Positions 46,847 to 56,404 of a stretch of 64,000 bases of DNA are shown here, piece by piece. The translations under genes and the position numbers were made by a program. Origin of the DNA: Paracoccaceae bacterium (GTDB lineage: Bacteria; Pseudomonadota; Alphaproteobacteria; Rhodobacterales; Rhodobacteraceae); assembly GCA_014654775.1 (NCBI GenBank), contig JACVZW010000007.1, forward strand, positions 446,580 through 510,579, read 5' to 3'. The notes below the pieces were generated by a model. It saw only the letters and a list, made by a program, of their open reading frames with translations, did no database searches and was not told where the DNA came from. Position 1 is the stretch's first letter. Each line of letters starts with the position of its first letter.

Positions 46847-49800
46847 ATGCACGTCGTCTTCCGCGAAAGTCACGGTCTGGAAACAGCCGACACACCCTAT
46901 GATCCGGGCCAAGACCCCGCCGATCTTGTGGTGCTGTCCTTTTCCGACAGCGACCTCGGCGCCTTCGCGGCAGGCTGGCACCGGGCGGGCGGCACGCTGC
47001 CGCCCACACGGCTGCAGAACATCGTGGCGCTCCGCCATCCCGTCTCGGTCGACACCTATCTCGACCGCACCCTGTCCGGCGCCCGCGCCATCCTGATCCG
47101 CCTGATCGGGGGCGAGGCGTACTGGCCCTACGGCATCGCCTCCATCCGCGATCTGGCCCAAAGGAAGGGGCTGGCCCTCGCCATCCTCCCCGCCGACGGG
47201 CGGCCCGATCCGGCGCTAGATGCCGCCTCCACCCTGCCCGTCTCCACCCTGCGCCGCCTGCAGGCGCTCTGCGATGCCGGGGGCGCGGTGGCGGCACAGG
47301 CGGCGCTCGCGCAACTGGCGCTGGCCGCGGGCCTCTATGCCCCGCCCGTTCCGGGCGACAAGCGGATGCCCGATTTCGGCTTCTACGACCCTGACCTTGG
47401 CGTGATCCCGCCCCCCGAGACGGGCGCAGAACCGACCGTCCTTGTCAGCTTCTACCGCAGCTACCTCACCGCCGCCGATACCGACACGATCGACACGCTG
47501 ATCCGCGCGCTCCGCAGCGCGGGCTTTGCCGCGACGGGCGTCTTCGCCCCCTCGCTCAAGGTGCCGGGCTTCGCCGACTGGCTTGCCCCACACCTGACCC
47601 GCCTGCAACCCGCCGCCGTGGTCAATGCCACCGCCTTCTCGGCCCGCGCCGATGACGGCTCCACCCCCTTCGATGCGGGCGATTTCCCGGTCTTCCAGAT
47701 CGCCCTCTCCACCGCCCGCCGCCGCGACTGGGCCAGTTCCGACCGGGGTCTATCGCCCGCCGACCTCGCCATGCATGTCGTCCTGCCCGAAGTGGACGGT
47801 CGCCTTTTCGCAGGCCTCGCCTCCTTCAAAACCCCCGGCAAGCGCGACCCCGACCTGCAATTCTCGCGCTTCGCCCATCGCGCCGATGCGGCAGGCATCG
47901 CCGCCGTCACCGCCCGCGTCACCGCTTGGCACCGCCTTGCCACCACCCCCGCCCCTGACCGCCGCCTTGCCGTGGTCCTCTCCACCTATCCCGGCCGCGC
48001 GCATCAACTGGCCCATGCCGTGGGCCTCGATGCGCTGGCCTCGACCGAGGTGCTGCTTGAAGACCTCGCCACCGCAGGCCACGCCGTCGAACCCGCCACA
48101 AACCTCGGCACGGCGCTGATGACCGAAACGCTGGCATGGCCGCTTTCAGACTACCGCGCCGCCCTCGCCACACTGCCCGATGCGCTGCAAGACGCCCTCA
48201 CCGCCGCGTGGGGCGCCCCCGAACAAGACCCCGCCTGCGACGGCCACGCCTTCCACTTCGCCGCCCAGCAGCGCGGCGCAGCCCTCATCGCGCTGCAACC
48301 CGAACGGGGCGAGGTCGCCCTGCGCGACGGCGAATATCACGACCTCTCGCGCGTTCCCCGCCACGCCTATGTCGCCTTCTACCTCTGGCTCCGGTCGCAA
48401 GGCCTGCACGCCCTCGTCCATATGGGCGCGCATGGCACGCTGGAATGGCTGCCGGGGAAATCCGTCGCCCTCTCTGCCACCTGCTGGCCCGAGGCACTGA
48501 TCGGCCCCCTCCCCATCATCTACCCCTTCATCGTGAATGATCCGGGCGAGGCCGCGCAGGCCAAGCGCCGCATCGGCGCGCTCACCCTTGGCCACCTGCC
48601 GCCGCCCCTGCGTGCCGCCGCCCTGCCCGAAGGGATGCACGGCCTCGAACGGCTTCTGGACGAGTATTCCACAGCCGATGGTCTTGATCCTGCCCGCCGT
48701 GACAGGCTGATCGCCTCCATACGGGCCGAAGCGCAGGCCCTTGGGGTGGAGGCCGATCTCGGCCTCCCCGCCACCGCCTCCGCCGCCGAGGCCATCACCC
48801 GGATCGATCGCTTCGTCTGCGACATCAAGGAAAGCCAATATGGCGAAGGGCTGCACATCCTCGGTCGCGGCCAATGCGGGCCGCAGGAACGCGACGGCCT
48901 CATTCGCGCCCTCTCCGGCCGCCGCGTCGCCCCCGGCCCCTCCGGCTCTCCGGCGCGGGGCCGCTCAGACGTCCTGCCCACCGGGCGCAACCTCTTCGCC
49001 GTCGATCCCCGCGCCGTGCCCAGCCGCGCCGCGCAGGCCCAAGGGGTGAAACTCGCCGAAGAGCTTCTCCGCCGCCATCTGCAGGATCACGGCGACTGGC
49101 CTAAGGGCCTTGTCGTCGATCTCTGGGGCAGCGCCACCATGCGCACAGCGGGCGAAGAGTTTGCCATGGCCCTCCACCTCGCCGGCCTCGCCCCCGTCTG
49201 GGATGCCGGATCGGGCCGCGTCTCGGGGGTGGAGATCATCCCGCTGGCCCTCCTGAACCGCCCCCGGATCGACGTCACCCTCCGCGTCTCGGGCCTGTTC
49301 CGTGATGTCTTCCCCGGCCTTGCCACCCTGTTCGAAACCGGGGCGCAGGCCCTCGCCGAACGGGATGAGGCGCCGGAGGACAACCCCTATCGCGCCCGCG
49401 CCGCCCGCGTCTTCGGCCCGAAGCCCGGCCAATACGGCCTCGGCATGATGGCGCAACTCGACGACTTCACCGCTGAGGCCCGCGCCGCGGCGGGCGAGGC
49501 ATGGATCGCCGCCTCCTCATGGTCCATCGGCATCGACGGGCAGTCCAAGAACGACCGCGCCGCCCTCGAATCCCGCCTCCGCGCCGCCGACAGCTTCGTT
49601 CACGCGCAGGACCTGCCCGAAAGCGACCTGCTGCTCGCCGCCGACTATGCCGCGCATGAGGCAGGCTTCGCCGCCGCCCTGTCGCGTCTTGGGGCCGCGC
49701 AGCCCGCGCTCTACCACCTTGACGCCACGCAGCCCGACCGCCCCCGCGCCCGCAGCCTGACCGAGGAAATCGCCCGCGTCGTCCGCGCCCGCGCCGCCGA

Positions 49801-50092
49801 TCCGGCATGGGCCGATGGCATGGCCGCCCACGGCTTCCGCGGCGCGGCCGAGATTGCCGCCACACTCGACCACATGGCCGCCTTCGCCCATCTCGCGGGC
49901 GTGGTGCCGCCGCATCTCTTCGACCTCTACCACGACGCGACCTTGGGCCGCGACGACATCGCCAACTTCATGGAGCGTGAAAACCCCGCCGCCCTCGCCG
50001 CCCTGCGCGACATGTTCCGCCGACTGGCCGAGGCTGGGCTTTGGGTCACCCGCCGCAACTCCATCGCCGCCACGCTGGAGGTCGCACCATGA
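46847..50092 (+). CDS. cobN: aerobic cobaltochelatase subunit CobN
   Basis: 1081 residues. Large subunit that binds hydrogenobyrinic acid a,c-diamide and inserts cobalt with CobS and CobT (not in the window). Conserved magnesium-chelatase H-type text includes HMGAHGTLEWLPGKSVALS, GLHILGRGQCG, DLWGSATMRTAGEEFAMAL, NPYRARAARVFGPKPGQYG and NFMERENPAALAALRDMFRR. N- and C-terminal ends match the family. It is shorter than the well-studied CobN of about 1270 residues, through internal loops rather than truncation. Confidence 0.96.
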   Translation: MHVVFRESHGLETADTPYDPGQDPADLVVLSFSDSDLGAFAAGWHRAGGTLPPTRLQNIVALRHPVSVDTYLDRTLSGARAILIRLIGGEAYWPYGIASIRDLAQRKGLALAILPADGRPDPALDAASTLPVSTLRRLQALCDAGGAVAAQAALAQLALAAGLYAPPVPGDKRMPDFGFYDPDLGVIPPPETGAEPTVLVSFYRSYLTAADTDTIDTLIRALRSAGFAATGVFAPSLKVPGFADWLAPHLTRLQPAAVVNATAFSARADDGSTPFDAGDFPVFQIALSTARRRDWASSDRGLSPADLAMHVVLPEVDGRLFAGLASFKTPGKRDPDLQFSRFAHRADAAGIAAVTARVTAWHRLATTPAPDRRLAVVLSTYPGRAHQLAHAVGLDALASTEVLLEDLATAGHAVEPATNLGTALMTETLAWPLSDYRAALATLPDALQDALTAAWGAPEQDPACDGHAFHFAAQQRGAALIALQPERGEVALRDGEYHDLSRVPRHAYVAFYLWLRSQGLHALVHMGAHGTLEWLPGKSVALSATCWPEALIGPLPIIYPFIVNDPGEAAQAKRRIGALTLGHLPPPLRAAALPEGMHGLERLLDEYSTADGLDPARRDRLIASIRAEAQALGVEADLGLPATASAAEAITRIDRFVCDIKESQYGEGLHILGRGQCGPQERDGLIRALSGRRVAPGPSGSPARGRSDVLPTGRNLFAVDPRAVPSRAAQAQGVKLAEELLRRHLQDHGDWPKGLVVDLWGSATMRTAGEEFAMALHLAGLAPVWDAGSGRVSGVEIIPLALLNRPRIDVTLRVSGLFRDVFPGLATLFETGAQALAERDEAPEDNPYRARAARVFGPKPGQYGLGMMAQLDDFTAEARAAAGEAWIAASSWSIGIDGQSKNDRAALESRLRAADSFVHAQDLPESDLLLAADYAAHEAGFAAALSRLGAAQPALYHLDATQPDRPRARSLTEEIARVVRARAADPAWADGMAAHGFRGAAEIAATLDHMAAFAHLAGVVPPHLFDLYHDATLGRDDIANFMERENPAALAALRDMFRRLAEAGLWVTRRNSIAATLEVAP

Positions 50093-51222
50093 CGCCCGCC
50101 TTCACCGTGCAGGGATGGTGCCCCGGTGCATTGCGCCCGATGGCATCGGGCGACGGCCTCGTGGTCCGCGTCCGCCCCACGGGTGGCCGCCTGACCCGCG
50201 CCCAAGCGGCAGGCGTGGCGCAGGCCGCCGCCCGCCACGGCAACGGGCTGATCGACCTGTCGGCGCGCGGCAATGTCCAATTGCGCGGCGTGACGGCAGA
50301 CAGCCACCCCGCCCTGATTGACGACCTCCGCGCGCTTGGTCTGATCGACCCCGACATCCTGTCGGAAACCCGCCGCAATATCCTCGTCACCCCCTTCGCC
50401 GATGCCGCGACCGATGCGCTGGCCGCCGCGCTCGCGGCAGCGCTGGCCGACGCCCCACCCCTGCCCGGCAAATTTGGCTTCGTCATCGACACAGGCCCCG
50501 CCCCAATCCTGACCGCCACCGCCGGCGACATCCGCCTTGAACGCAGCACTGACGGCACCCTCATCCTGCGCCCCGACGGCCTGCCCACAGGCGCCCCTGT
50601 CACCACTGAGACCGCCCCCGCCCAAGCCATCGCCCTTGCCCGCTGGTTCACCGAAACCGGAGGAGTCACCGATGGCCGGGGCCGCATGGCCGCCCATATC
50701 GCGCGCGGCCACCGCCCCGACACCCCCCTCACCGCCCAACCCGCGCCCCCGCAAACACCCCCCGGCCCCGGCCTTGTGCCCCAAGGCGCGCTCGTCGCGC
50801 TCGAATTCGGCCAGATGACCGCCGACACCCTCACCCAGCTTGCCACCCTCGGCGACCTCCGCATCACCCCGTGGCGCATGGTCCTGATCGAAGGCGCGAC
50901 TACCCTCCCCACCCTGCCCGGCCTGATCCTCTCCCCCGACGATCCGCTACGGAGGGTAGAGGCCTGCACCGGCGCCCCCGGCTGCCTTCAGGCCCTTGCC
51001 AAAATCCGCCCCCTCGCCCGCCGCCTCGCGCCGCAGGTCCCCGAAGGCCGCCGCCTGCATATCTCCGGCTGCGCCAAGGGCTGCGCCCATCCGGGGCCTG
51101 CCGACCTTACCCTCGTCGCCACTGCCGATGGCTTTGACGTCATCCGCCACGGCACCGCGCAGGACGCGCCCAGCGCCCGCGCTCTCGATGCCACGCGCAT
51201 CGACCTGAAAGGACTGTTCTGA
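50089..51222 (+). CDS. cobG: precorrin-3B synthase
   Basis: 377 residues, ATGA overlap with cobN. Oxygen-dependent formation of precorrin-3B, diagnostic of the aerobic pathway. Nitrite/sulfite-reductase-like: LSARGNVQLRGV in the first ferredoxin-like half, and four cysteines for a 4Fe-4S cluster in EACTGAPGCLQA (about 293-299) and SGCAKGCAHPG (about 327-331). Confidence 0.95.
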   Translation: MTPAFTVQGWCPGALRPMASGDGLVVRVRPTGGRLTRAQAAGVAQAAARHGNGLIDLSARGNVQLRGVTADSHPALIDDLRALGLIDPDILSETRRNILVTPFADAATDALAAALAAALADAPPLPGKFGFVIDTGPAPILTATAGDIRLERSTDGTLILRPDGLPTGAPVTTETAPAQAIALARWFTETGGVTDGRGRMAAHIARGHRPDTPLTAQPAPPQTPPGPGLVPQGALVALEFGQMTADTLTQLATLGDLRITPWRMVLIEGATTLPTLPGLILSPDDPLRRVEACTGAPGCLQALAKIRPLARRLAPQVPEGRRLHISGCAKGCAHPGPADLTLVATADGFDVIRHGTAQDAPSARALDATRIDLKGLF

Positions 51223-51851
51223 TGCCTCACATCTACGAAACCGACGGCGCGAAGATTTACGAACAGTCCTTCGCCACCATCCGGGCCGAGGCCGACCTCG
51301 CCCGCTTCACCCCGGAAGAAGAGATCGTCGTCGTCCGCATGATCCACGCCGCAGGCATGGTTGGGCTGGAAGCCTATGTCCACTTCACCCAAGGCATGGC
51401 CATCGCTGCCCGTGCCGCGCTGGAATCCGGCGCGCCGATACTCTGCGACGCGCGCATGGTGTCCGAAGGCATCACCCGCCCTCGCCTGCCCGCGAAGAAC
51501 GAGGTGATCTGCACCCTGCACGATCCCGCCGTTCCCCCGCTGGCGGCACAGATGAGAACCACCCGCTCCGCCGCAGCCCTCGAACTCTGGCGCCCCCACC
51601 TTCAGGGCGCGGTCGTCGCCATCGGCAACGCCCCCACCGCGCTTTTCCACCTTCTTAACATGCTGGAAGACCCGGCCTGCCCCCGCCCCGCCGCCATCAT
51701 CGGCTGCCCCGTGGGTTTCATCGGTGCGGCGGAATCGAAGGATGCGCTCATGGCCGCCCCGCCCGCCGCCAGCGTGATCGTCAAGGGCCGCCTCGGCGGG
51801 TCCGCCATCACGGTGGCCGCCGTCAACGCTCTGGCCAGCCGCAAGGAATGA
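51222..51851 (+). CDS. cobH: precorrin-8X methylmutase
   Basis: 209 residues. Moves the C11 methyl to C12, giving hydrogenobyrinic acid. Start and cobG stop share a base (TGATG). Conserved MIHAAGMVGLEAYVHF supplies the active-site histidine, and ILCDARMVSEGI and IIGCPVGFIGAAESKDAL are family marks. Confidence 0.96.
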   Translation: MPHIYETDGAKIYEQSFATIRAEADLARFTPEEEIVVVRMIHAAGMVGLEAYVHFTQGMAIAARAALESGAPILCDARMVSEGITRPRLPAKNEVICTLHDPAVPPLAAQMRTTRSAAALELWRPHLQGAVVAIGNAPTALFHLLNMLEDPACPRPAAIIGCPVGFIGAAESKDALMAAPPAASVIVKGRLGGSAITVAAVNALASRKE

Positions 51852-52594
51852 CGATGGGCCGCATCATCTGCGCCGGGCTTGGCCCCGGCGACCCGGACCT
51901 GATCTCCGTCCGCTCCGACCGCACGATCCGCGCGGCGCGGCATGTGGCCTATTTCCGCAAGCCCGGCCGTCAGGGTCAGGCGCGGCGGATCGTGGACGGC
52001 ATGCTGCACCCCGATGCGGTGGAACTGGCGATGGAATACCCCGTCACCACCGAAATTCCCTTCGACAGCCCCGACTACAACCGCCTGCTGGCGGATTTCT
52101 ACGATGACTGGGCTGACCGCCTTGCCACCCTTGCGCAAGAAGGCCATGACATCGTCGTCCTCTGCGAAGGCGATCCCTTCCTCTATGGCTCCTTCATGCA
52201 TCTGCACATCCGCCTGCGCGACCGCATGACGGTGGAGGTGATCCCCGGCATCCCCGGCATGGTCGGCTGCTGGAACGCCACGGGCGAACCGATCACATGG
52301 GGCGATGACGTGCTCTCGGTCCTCATGGGCACACTGCCGGAAGAGGACCTCATCCGCCACATCCGCGCCGCCGATGCGCTGGCCATCATGAAGACGGGCC
52401 GCAACCTGCCCCGCGTCCGCCGAGCGTTGGAAATAGCGGGCCGCCTTGATGACGCATGGCTCGTCGAACGCGGCACCATGCCCAACCAGCGCATCGCCCG
52501 TCTGGCCGAGGTGGACGCCACCGACTGCCCCTATTTCGCGATCGTCCTTGTCCACGGCCACGGCCGCCGCCCCCTGACGGAGGCCGAGGAATGA
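51848..52594 (+). CDS. cobI: precorrin-2 C20-methyltransferase
   Basis: 248 residues, ATGA overlap with cobH (an ATG two codons later is possible). Tetrapyrrole methylase fold: IICAGLGPGDPDLISVRS at the N-terminus, VLCEGDPFLYGSFMHLHIRL and VEVIPGIPGM for SAM binding. The PFLYGSF text is typical of CobI. Confidence 0.95.
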   Translation: MTMGRIICAGLGPGDPDLISVRSDRTIRAARHVAYFRKPGRQGQARRIVDGMLHPDAVELAMEYPVTTEIPFDSPDYNRLLADFYDDWADRLATLAQEGHDIVVLCEGDPFLYGSFMHLHIRLRDRMTVEVIPGIPGMVGCWNATGEPITWGDDVLSVLMGTLPEEDLIRHIRAADALAIMKTGRNLPRVRRALEIAGRLDDAWLVERGTMPNQRIARLAEVDATDCPYFAIVLVHGHGRRPLTEAEE

Positions 52595-53349
52595 CACCAT
52601 CAGGCCATGTCACCGTCGCAGGCCTCGGCCCCGGCGCAGATGCCCTCGTCACCCCCGAAGTGACCGCCGCGCTGGCCGAGGCGACCGATATCGTGGGCTA
52701 TATCCCCTATGTCGCCCGCATCGCGCCGCGCCCCGGCCTGACGCTCCACCCCTCCGACAACAGGGTGGAGCTGGACCGCGCGCAGGCCGCGCTCGACATG
52801 GCCGCCGAAGGCCGCCGCGTGGTCATCGTCTCCTCCGGCGATCCCGGCGTCTTCGCCATGGCCTCCGCCCTGTTCGAGGCGTTGGAGGCCCGCCCTGACC
52901 GGGCCGACACCGACATCCGCATCCTGCCCGGGATCACGGCCATGCTCGCCGCCGCCGCCCGCGCCGGTGCGCCCTTGGGCCATGACTTCTGCGCTATCAA
53001 CCTGTCCGACAACCTCAAACCCTTCACCGAAGTCGAACGCCGCCTGCGCCACGCGGCCCGTGGCGGCTTTGCCATGGCCTTCTACAACCCGCGTTCGAAA
53101 TCCCGCCCCCACCAGTTCACCCGCGTGCTGGAGATTTTGCGCGAGGAATGCGAACCCACCCGCCTGATCACCTTCGCCCGCGCCGTCTCCACGCCCGAAG
53201 AGTCGCTCTCCACCGTCACGCTGGCCGAGGCGACCCCCGACATGGCCGACATGCGCACCGTGGTGATCGTCGGGAACGAAGCCACCCGCCGCGTGGGCCG
53301 CTGGGTCTACACCCCCCGTTCGGTGCCCGCCGAAACGGTGCCCGAATGA
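52591..53349 (+). CDS. cobJ: precorrin-3B C17-methyltransferase
   Basis: 252 residues, ATGA overlap with cobI. VTVAGLGPGADALVTPEV, VVIVSSGDPGVFAMASALFEAL, ILPGITAMLAAAARAGAPLGHDFCAINLSD and AMAFYNPRSKSRPHQF identify CobJ, which methylates C17 and contracts the ring. The last 43 bases overlap the end of antisense cobK. Confidence 0.96.
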   Translation: MTPSGHVTVAGLGPGADALVTPEVTAALAEATDIVGYIPYVARIAPRPGLTLHPSDNRVELDRAQAALDMAAEGRRVVIVSSGDPGVFAMASALFEALEARPDRADTDIRILPGITAMLAAAARAGAPLGHDFCAINLSDNLKPFTEVERRLRHAARGGFAMAFYNPRSKSRPHQFTRVLEILREECEPTRLITFARAVSTPEESLSTVTLAEATPDMADMRTVVIVGNEATRRVGRWVYTPRSVPAETVPE

Positions 53350-54074
53350 CCCAGCCAGTCCAGCACCGCGCCCACCTCCCCCACCACCTGCCGCGCGGGC
53401 AGGGCGGGGCGGTCGATCATCACCACCCGCACCCCCAACTCCCGCGCCGCCACCAGCTTCGCCTCTGCCCCCGCCCCCCCGGCATTCTTGGCCACGACAT
53501 GGGTGATCCCATGCACCCGCATCAGCGCGACATCCCCCTCCACCGTAAAGGGCCCGCGCGCAATCACGGCCTCCGCATCCGGCAGAGGCAGCGCCCCCTC
53601 CGGCGGATCGACCAACCGCAGCAGGTAGAAATTGCCGGGCTTCGCGGCGAACGGCTCCAGCGTCTGCTTGCCGATGGCCAGAAACACCCGCGCCCCCCGG
53701 TCGGGCAGCGCGGCCACCGCCCCCGCCACATCCGCAACGCGCAGCCAGTCATCCCCCGGCCCGGGCTGCCACGCAGGCCGCTCCAGCGCGATCAGCGGCA
53801 CTCCCGCCTCGGCACAGGCCGCAACGGCATTCCGGCTCATCTGCGCGGCGAAGGGATGCGTGGCATCCACCACATGGGTAAAGCGCCCCTCGCGCAGATA
53901 CTCCACCAGCCCCGCCACCCCGCCAAATCCCCCCACCCGCTGCGGCAGGGGCTGGGCCTTGGGCGCCTCCGTCCGGCCCGCATAGGAAAACACCGCCTCC
54001 ACCCCCCGCGCGGCCAGCGCTTCGGCCAGAACGCTGGCCTCCGTCGTGCCACCCAGCAAAAGAACGCGCGTCAT
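53307..54074 (-). CDS. cobK: precorrin-6A reductase, antisense to the operon
   Basis: 255 residues. NADPH-dependent reduction of precorrin-6A. MTRVLLLGGTTEASVLAEAL, THVVDATHPFAAQMSRNA and VVAKNAGGAGAEAKLVAARELGVRVVMIDRP are family hallmarks. Its ATG (54072-54074) lies in the same CATG as the cobL ATG (54073-54075), and its 3' end overlaps cobJ by 43 bases, so both ends are locked to sense neighbours. AGGGA upstream of the ATG lies inside the cobL coding sequence. Confidence 0.95.
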   Translation of the reverse strand: MTRVLLLGGTTEASVLAEALAARGVEAVFSYAGRTEAPKAQPLPQRVGGFGGVAGLVEYLREGRFTHVVDATHPFAAQMSRNAVAACAEAGVPLIALERPAWQPGPGDDWLRVADVAGAVAALPDRGARVFLAIGKQTLEPFAAKPGNFYLLRLVDPPEGALPLPDAEAVIARGPFTVEGDVALMRVHGITHVVAKNAGGAGAEAKLVAARELGVRVVMIDRPALPARQVVGEVGAVLDWLGHSGTVSAGTERGV

Positions 54075-55260
54075 GGCTGATCCCTGGCTTTCCATCATCG
54101 GTCTGGGCGAAGATGGACCGGCGGGCCTGTCCGAGGCAAGCCGCACCGCCCTCGGACAAGCCACCCGCGTCTTCGGCGCGCCCCGCCACCTCTCGCTCGC
54201 CGGGATCAACCCCGCACGGGCCGCAGAATGGCCCATCCCTTTCGACCTCGCCCCCCTCCTCGCCCACCGGGGCGAACCCACCGCCATGCTGGTGTCGGGC
54301 GATCCCTTCTGGTTCGGCGCGGGCGGGTCCATCGCCGCCCACCTTGCGCCGTCAGAATGGCAGGCCCACCCCGTCGCAGGCACCTTCTCCCTCTTCGCCG
54401 CCCGCATGGGCTGGCGGCTAGAGGACACGCTCTGCCTCGGCCTCCACGCCGCGCCCTTCACCCGCCTGCGCCCGGTCCTTTCCCGTGGCACCCGCGCGCT
54501 CTGCACCCTGCGCGACCCCGCCGCCTTGGCCGACCTGCAAAGCTACCTCAATGCCAACGGCTTCGCCGCCGCCCGCCTGACCGTCGGCGAAGCCCTCGGC
54601 GGTCCCCGCGAACGCCTCCGCCCCGCCTCAGACATCACCCCGGGTGACCTCACCGCCCCCCTCGCCGTCGCCATCGACGGGACCGACTTGCCTGCCAGTG
54701 CTGGCCTCCCCCGCGCCTCTGGCCTTCCCGACGATCTGTTCGCAAATGACGGCCAAATCACCCGCCGCCCCGTCCGCGCCCTCACCCTCTCCGCCCTCGC
54801 CCCGCGCCCCGGCGAAAGGCTTTGGGACATCGGCGCAGGCTCGGGTTCCATCTCCGTCGAATGGTGCCTCGCAGGCGGCACTTCCCACGCGGTCGAAGCC
54901 CGCCCCGACCGCGCCGCCAATATCCGCGCCAATGCCGCCGCCTTCGGCATCGAACACCGCCTGACCGTCACCGAAGGCACAGCCCCTGCCGCCCTTGCCA
55001 CCCTCCCGGCTCCCGATGCCGTCTTCATCGGCGGCGGCGGCGATGCCGCGCTTCACGCCCATCTCTGGGACACCCTTCCCCCCGGCACCCGCCTCGTCGC
55101 CAATGGCGTCACGCTGGAGACAGAGGCCACCCTCGCCGCCTGCCACGCTGCCCATGGCGGCCACCTCCTGCGCATCGATCTGGCCGAGGCCGCCCCCTTG
55201 GGCCGCTTCCACGGCTGGAATGCCGCCCGCCCCGTGGTGCAATGGAGTGTGACGCGATGA
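54073..55260 (+). CDS. cobL: precorrin-6Y C5,15-methyltransferase (decarboxylating)
   Basis: 395 residues from the ATG at 54073. Two domains: tetrapyrrole methylase (1-200, starting WLSIIGLGEDGPAGL) and a CbiT-like SAM methyltransferase/decarboxylase (about 235-395, with LWDIGAGSGSISVEWCL). It methylates C5 and C15 and removes the acetate carboxyl. Start chosen by family alignment; a GTG nine codons upstream would overlap cobK further. The ribosome site (AAAAGAAC) is weak and inside antisense cobK. Confidence 0.94.
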   Translation: MADPWLSIIGLGEDGPAGLSEASRTALGQATRVFGAPRHLSLAGINPARAAEWPIPFDLAPLLAHRGEPTAMLVSGDPFWFGAGGSIAAHLAPSEWQAHPVAGTFSLFAARMGWRLEDTLCLGLHAAPFTRLRPVLSRGTRALCTLRDPAALADLQSYLNANGFAAARLTVGEALGGPRERLRPASDITPGDLTAPLAVAIDGTDLPASAGLPRASGLPDDLFANDGQITRRPVRALTLSALAPRPGERLWDIGAGSGSISVEWCLAGGTSHAVEARPDRAANIRANAAAFGIEHRLTVTEGTAPAALATLPAPDAVFIGGGGDAALHAHLWDTLPPGTRLVANGVTLETEATLAACHAAHGGHLLRIDLAEAAPLGRFHGWNAARPVVQWSVTR

Positions 55261-55628
55261 TCGTCGCCGGCATCGGCCTGCGCGCCGCCACCACCGAAGC
55301 CACTCTCACCGCCCTTCTGAACAGGGCCGAGGAAACCACGGGTCAGCCTATCGACGCCCTGGCCACCGCCACGGAAAAGGCCACCCACCCCGCCCTGACT
55401 GCCCTCGCCCAAACCCGCGCCCTGCCGCTCCATGCCGTCGCCATCGACGGCATCGCCACCCCCACGCAATCCGAACGCATCAACGCCCGCTTCCAAACCG
55501 GCTCGCTGGCCGAAGCGGCCGCGCTCGCCGCCGCAGGCCCCGGCGCGACCCTCACCCTCGCGCGGATCACCGCGCCTGACGGCATGGCCACGCTCGCCAT
55601 CGCCACCTCTCAAGGACCAAACCCATGA
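55257..55628 (+). CDS. cobE: CobE/CbiG C-terminal domain protein
   Basis: 123 residues, ATGA overlap at both ends with cobL and cobM. The start [17 protein letters not shown] and the pattern [17 protein letters not shown] match CobE, homologous to the C-terminal part of CbiG. Its biochemical role in the aerobic pathway is not settled. Confidence 0.9.
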   Translation: MIVAGIGLRAATTEATLTALLNRAEETTGQPIDALATATEKATHPALTALAQTRALPLHAVAIDGIATPTQSERINARFQTGSLAEAAALAAAGPGATLTLARITAPDGMATLAIATSQGPNP

Positions 55629-56404
55629 CCGTCCACTTCATCGGCGCAGGCCCCGGCGCGGCCGACCTCATCACCCTGCGGGGCCGCGACCTCATCGCCG
55701 CCTGCCCCGTCTGCCTCTACGCAGGCAGCCTCGTGCCCGAAGCACTCCTCTCCCACTGCCCCCCCGGCGCGCGGATCGTGAACACCGCACCGATGTCGCT
55801 GGATGAGATCATGGCAGAAATCCAATCCGCCCATGCCGCAGGCCATGACGTGGCCCGCCTGCATTCCGGCGACCTCTCCGTCTGGTCCGCAATGGGCGAA
55901 CAACTCCGCCGCCTGCGCGACCTCGGCATCCCCTATGACGTCACCCCCGGCGTGCCCTCCTTCGCCGCCGCCGCCGCCGCCCTTGGCGCAGAACTCACCC
56001 TGCCCGGCGTCGCACAATCGGTGATCCTCACCCGCACCTCGGGCCGCGCCTCCGCCATGCCCGATGGCGAGACGCTGGAAAACTTCGCCCGCACCGGCGC
56101 CACCCTCGCCATCCACCTCTCGGTCCATGTGCTGGGCGACGTTCAGGCGCGCCTCACCCCGCATTACGGCCCCGACTGCCCCGTCGCTGTGGTTTTCCGC
56201 GCCTCATGGCCCGATCAGCGCATCCACCGCGCCACGCTGTCGACCATCGATCCCAAGATCGGCGAAGGGGAACGCACCGCCCTCATCCTCGTCGGCCACG
56301 CCCTCGGGGCCGAGGATTTTGACGAAAGCCGCCTCTACGCAGGCGATTACGACCGCCGCTACCGCCCCGTCGGCACCGCTCCCCGCTTCCCCGAATCCGC
56401 ATGA
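55625..56404 (+). CDS. cobM: precorrin-4 C11-methyltransferase
   Basis: 259 residues. [90 protein letters not shown] are CobM signatures. ATGA overlaps with cobE and cobB show tight translational linkage. Confidence 0.96.
   Translation: MTVHFIGAGPGAADLITLRGRDLIAACPVCLYAGSLVPEALLSHCPPGARIVNTAPMSLDEIMAEIQSAHAAGHDVARLHSGDLSVWSAMGEQLRRLRDLGIPYDVTPGVPSFAAAAAALGAELTLPGVAQSVILTRTSGRASAMPDGETLENFARTGATLAIHLSVHVLGDVQARLTPHYGPDCPVAVVFRASWPDQRIHRATLSTIDPKIGEGERTALILVGHALGAEDFDESRLYAGDYDRRYRPVGTAPRFPESA

Noticed and set aside
52591-54074. Misassembly or inversion as explanation of antisense cobK
   Set aside because: Both junctions are intact coding overlaps with full-length neighbours (cobJ end, cobL start), so a simple inversion artefact would have broken genes.
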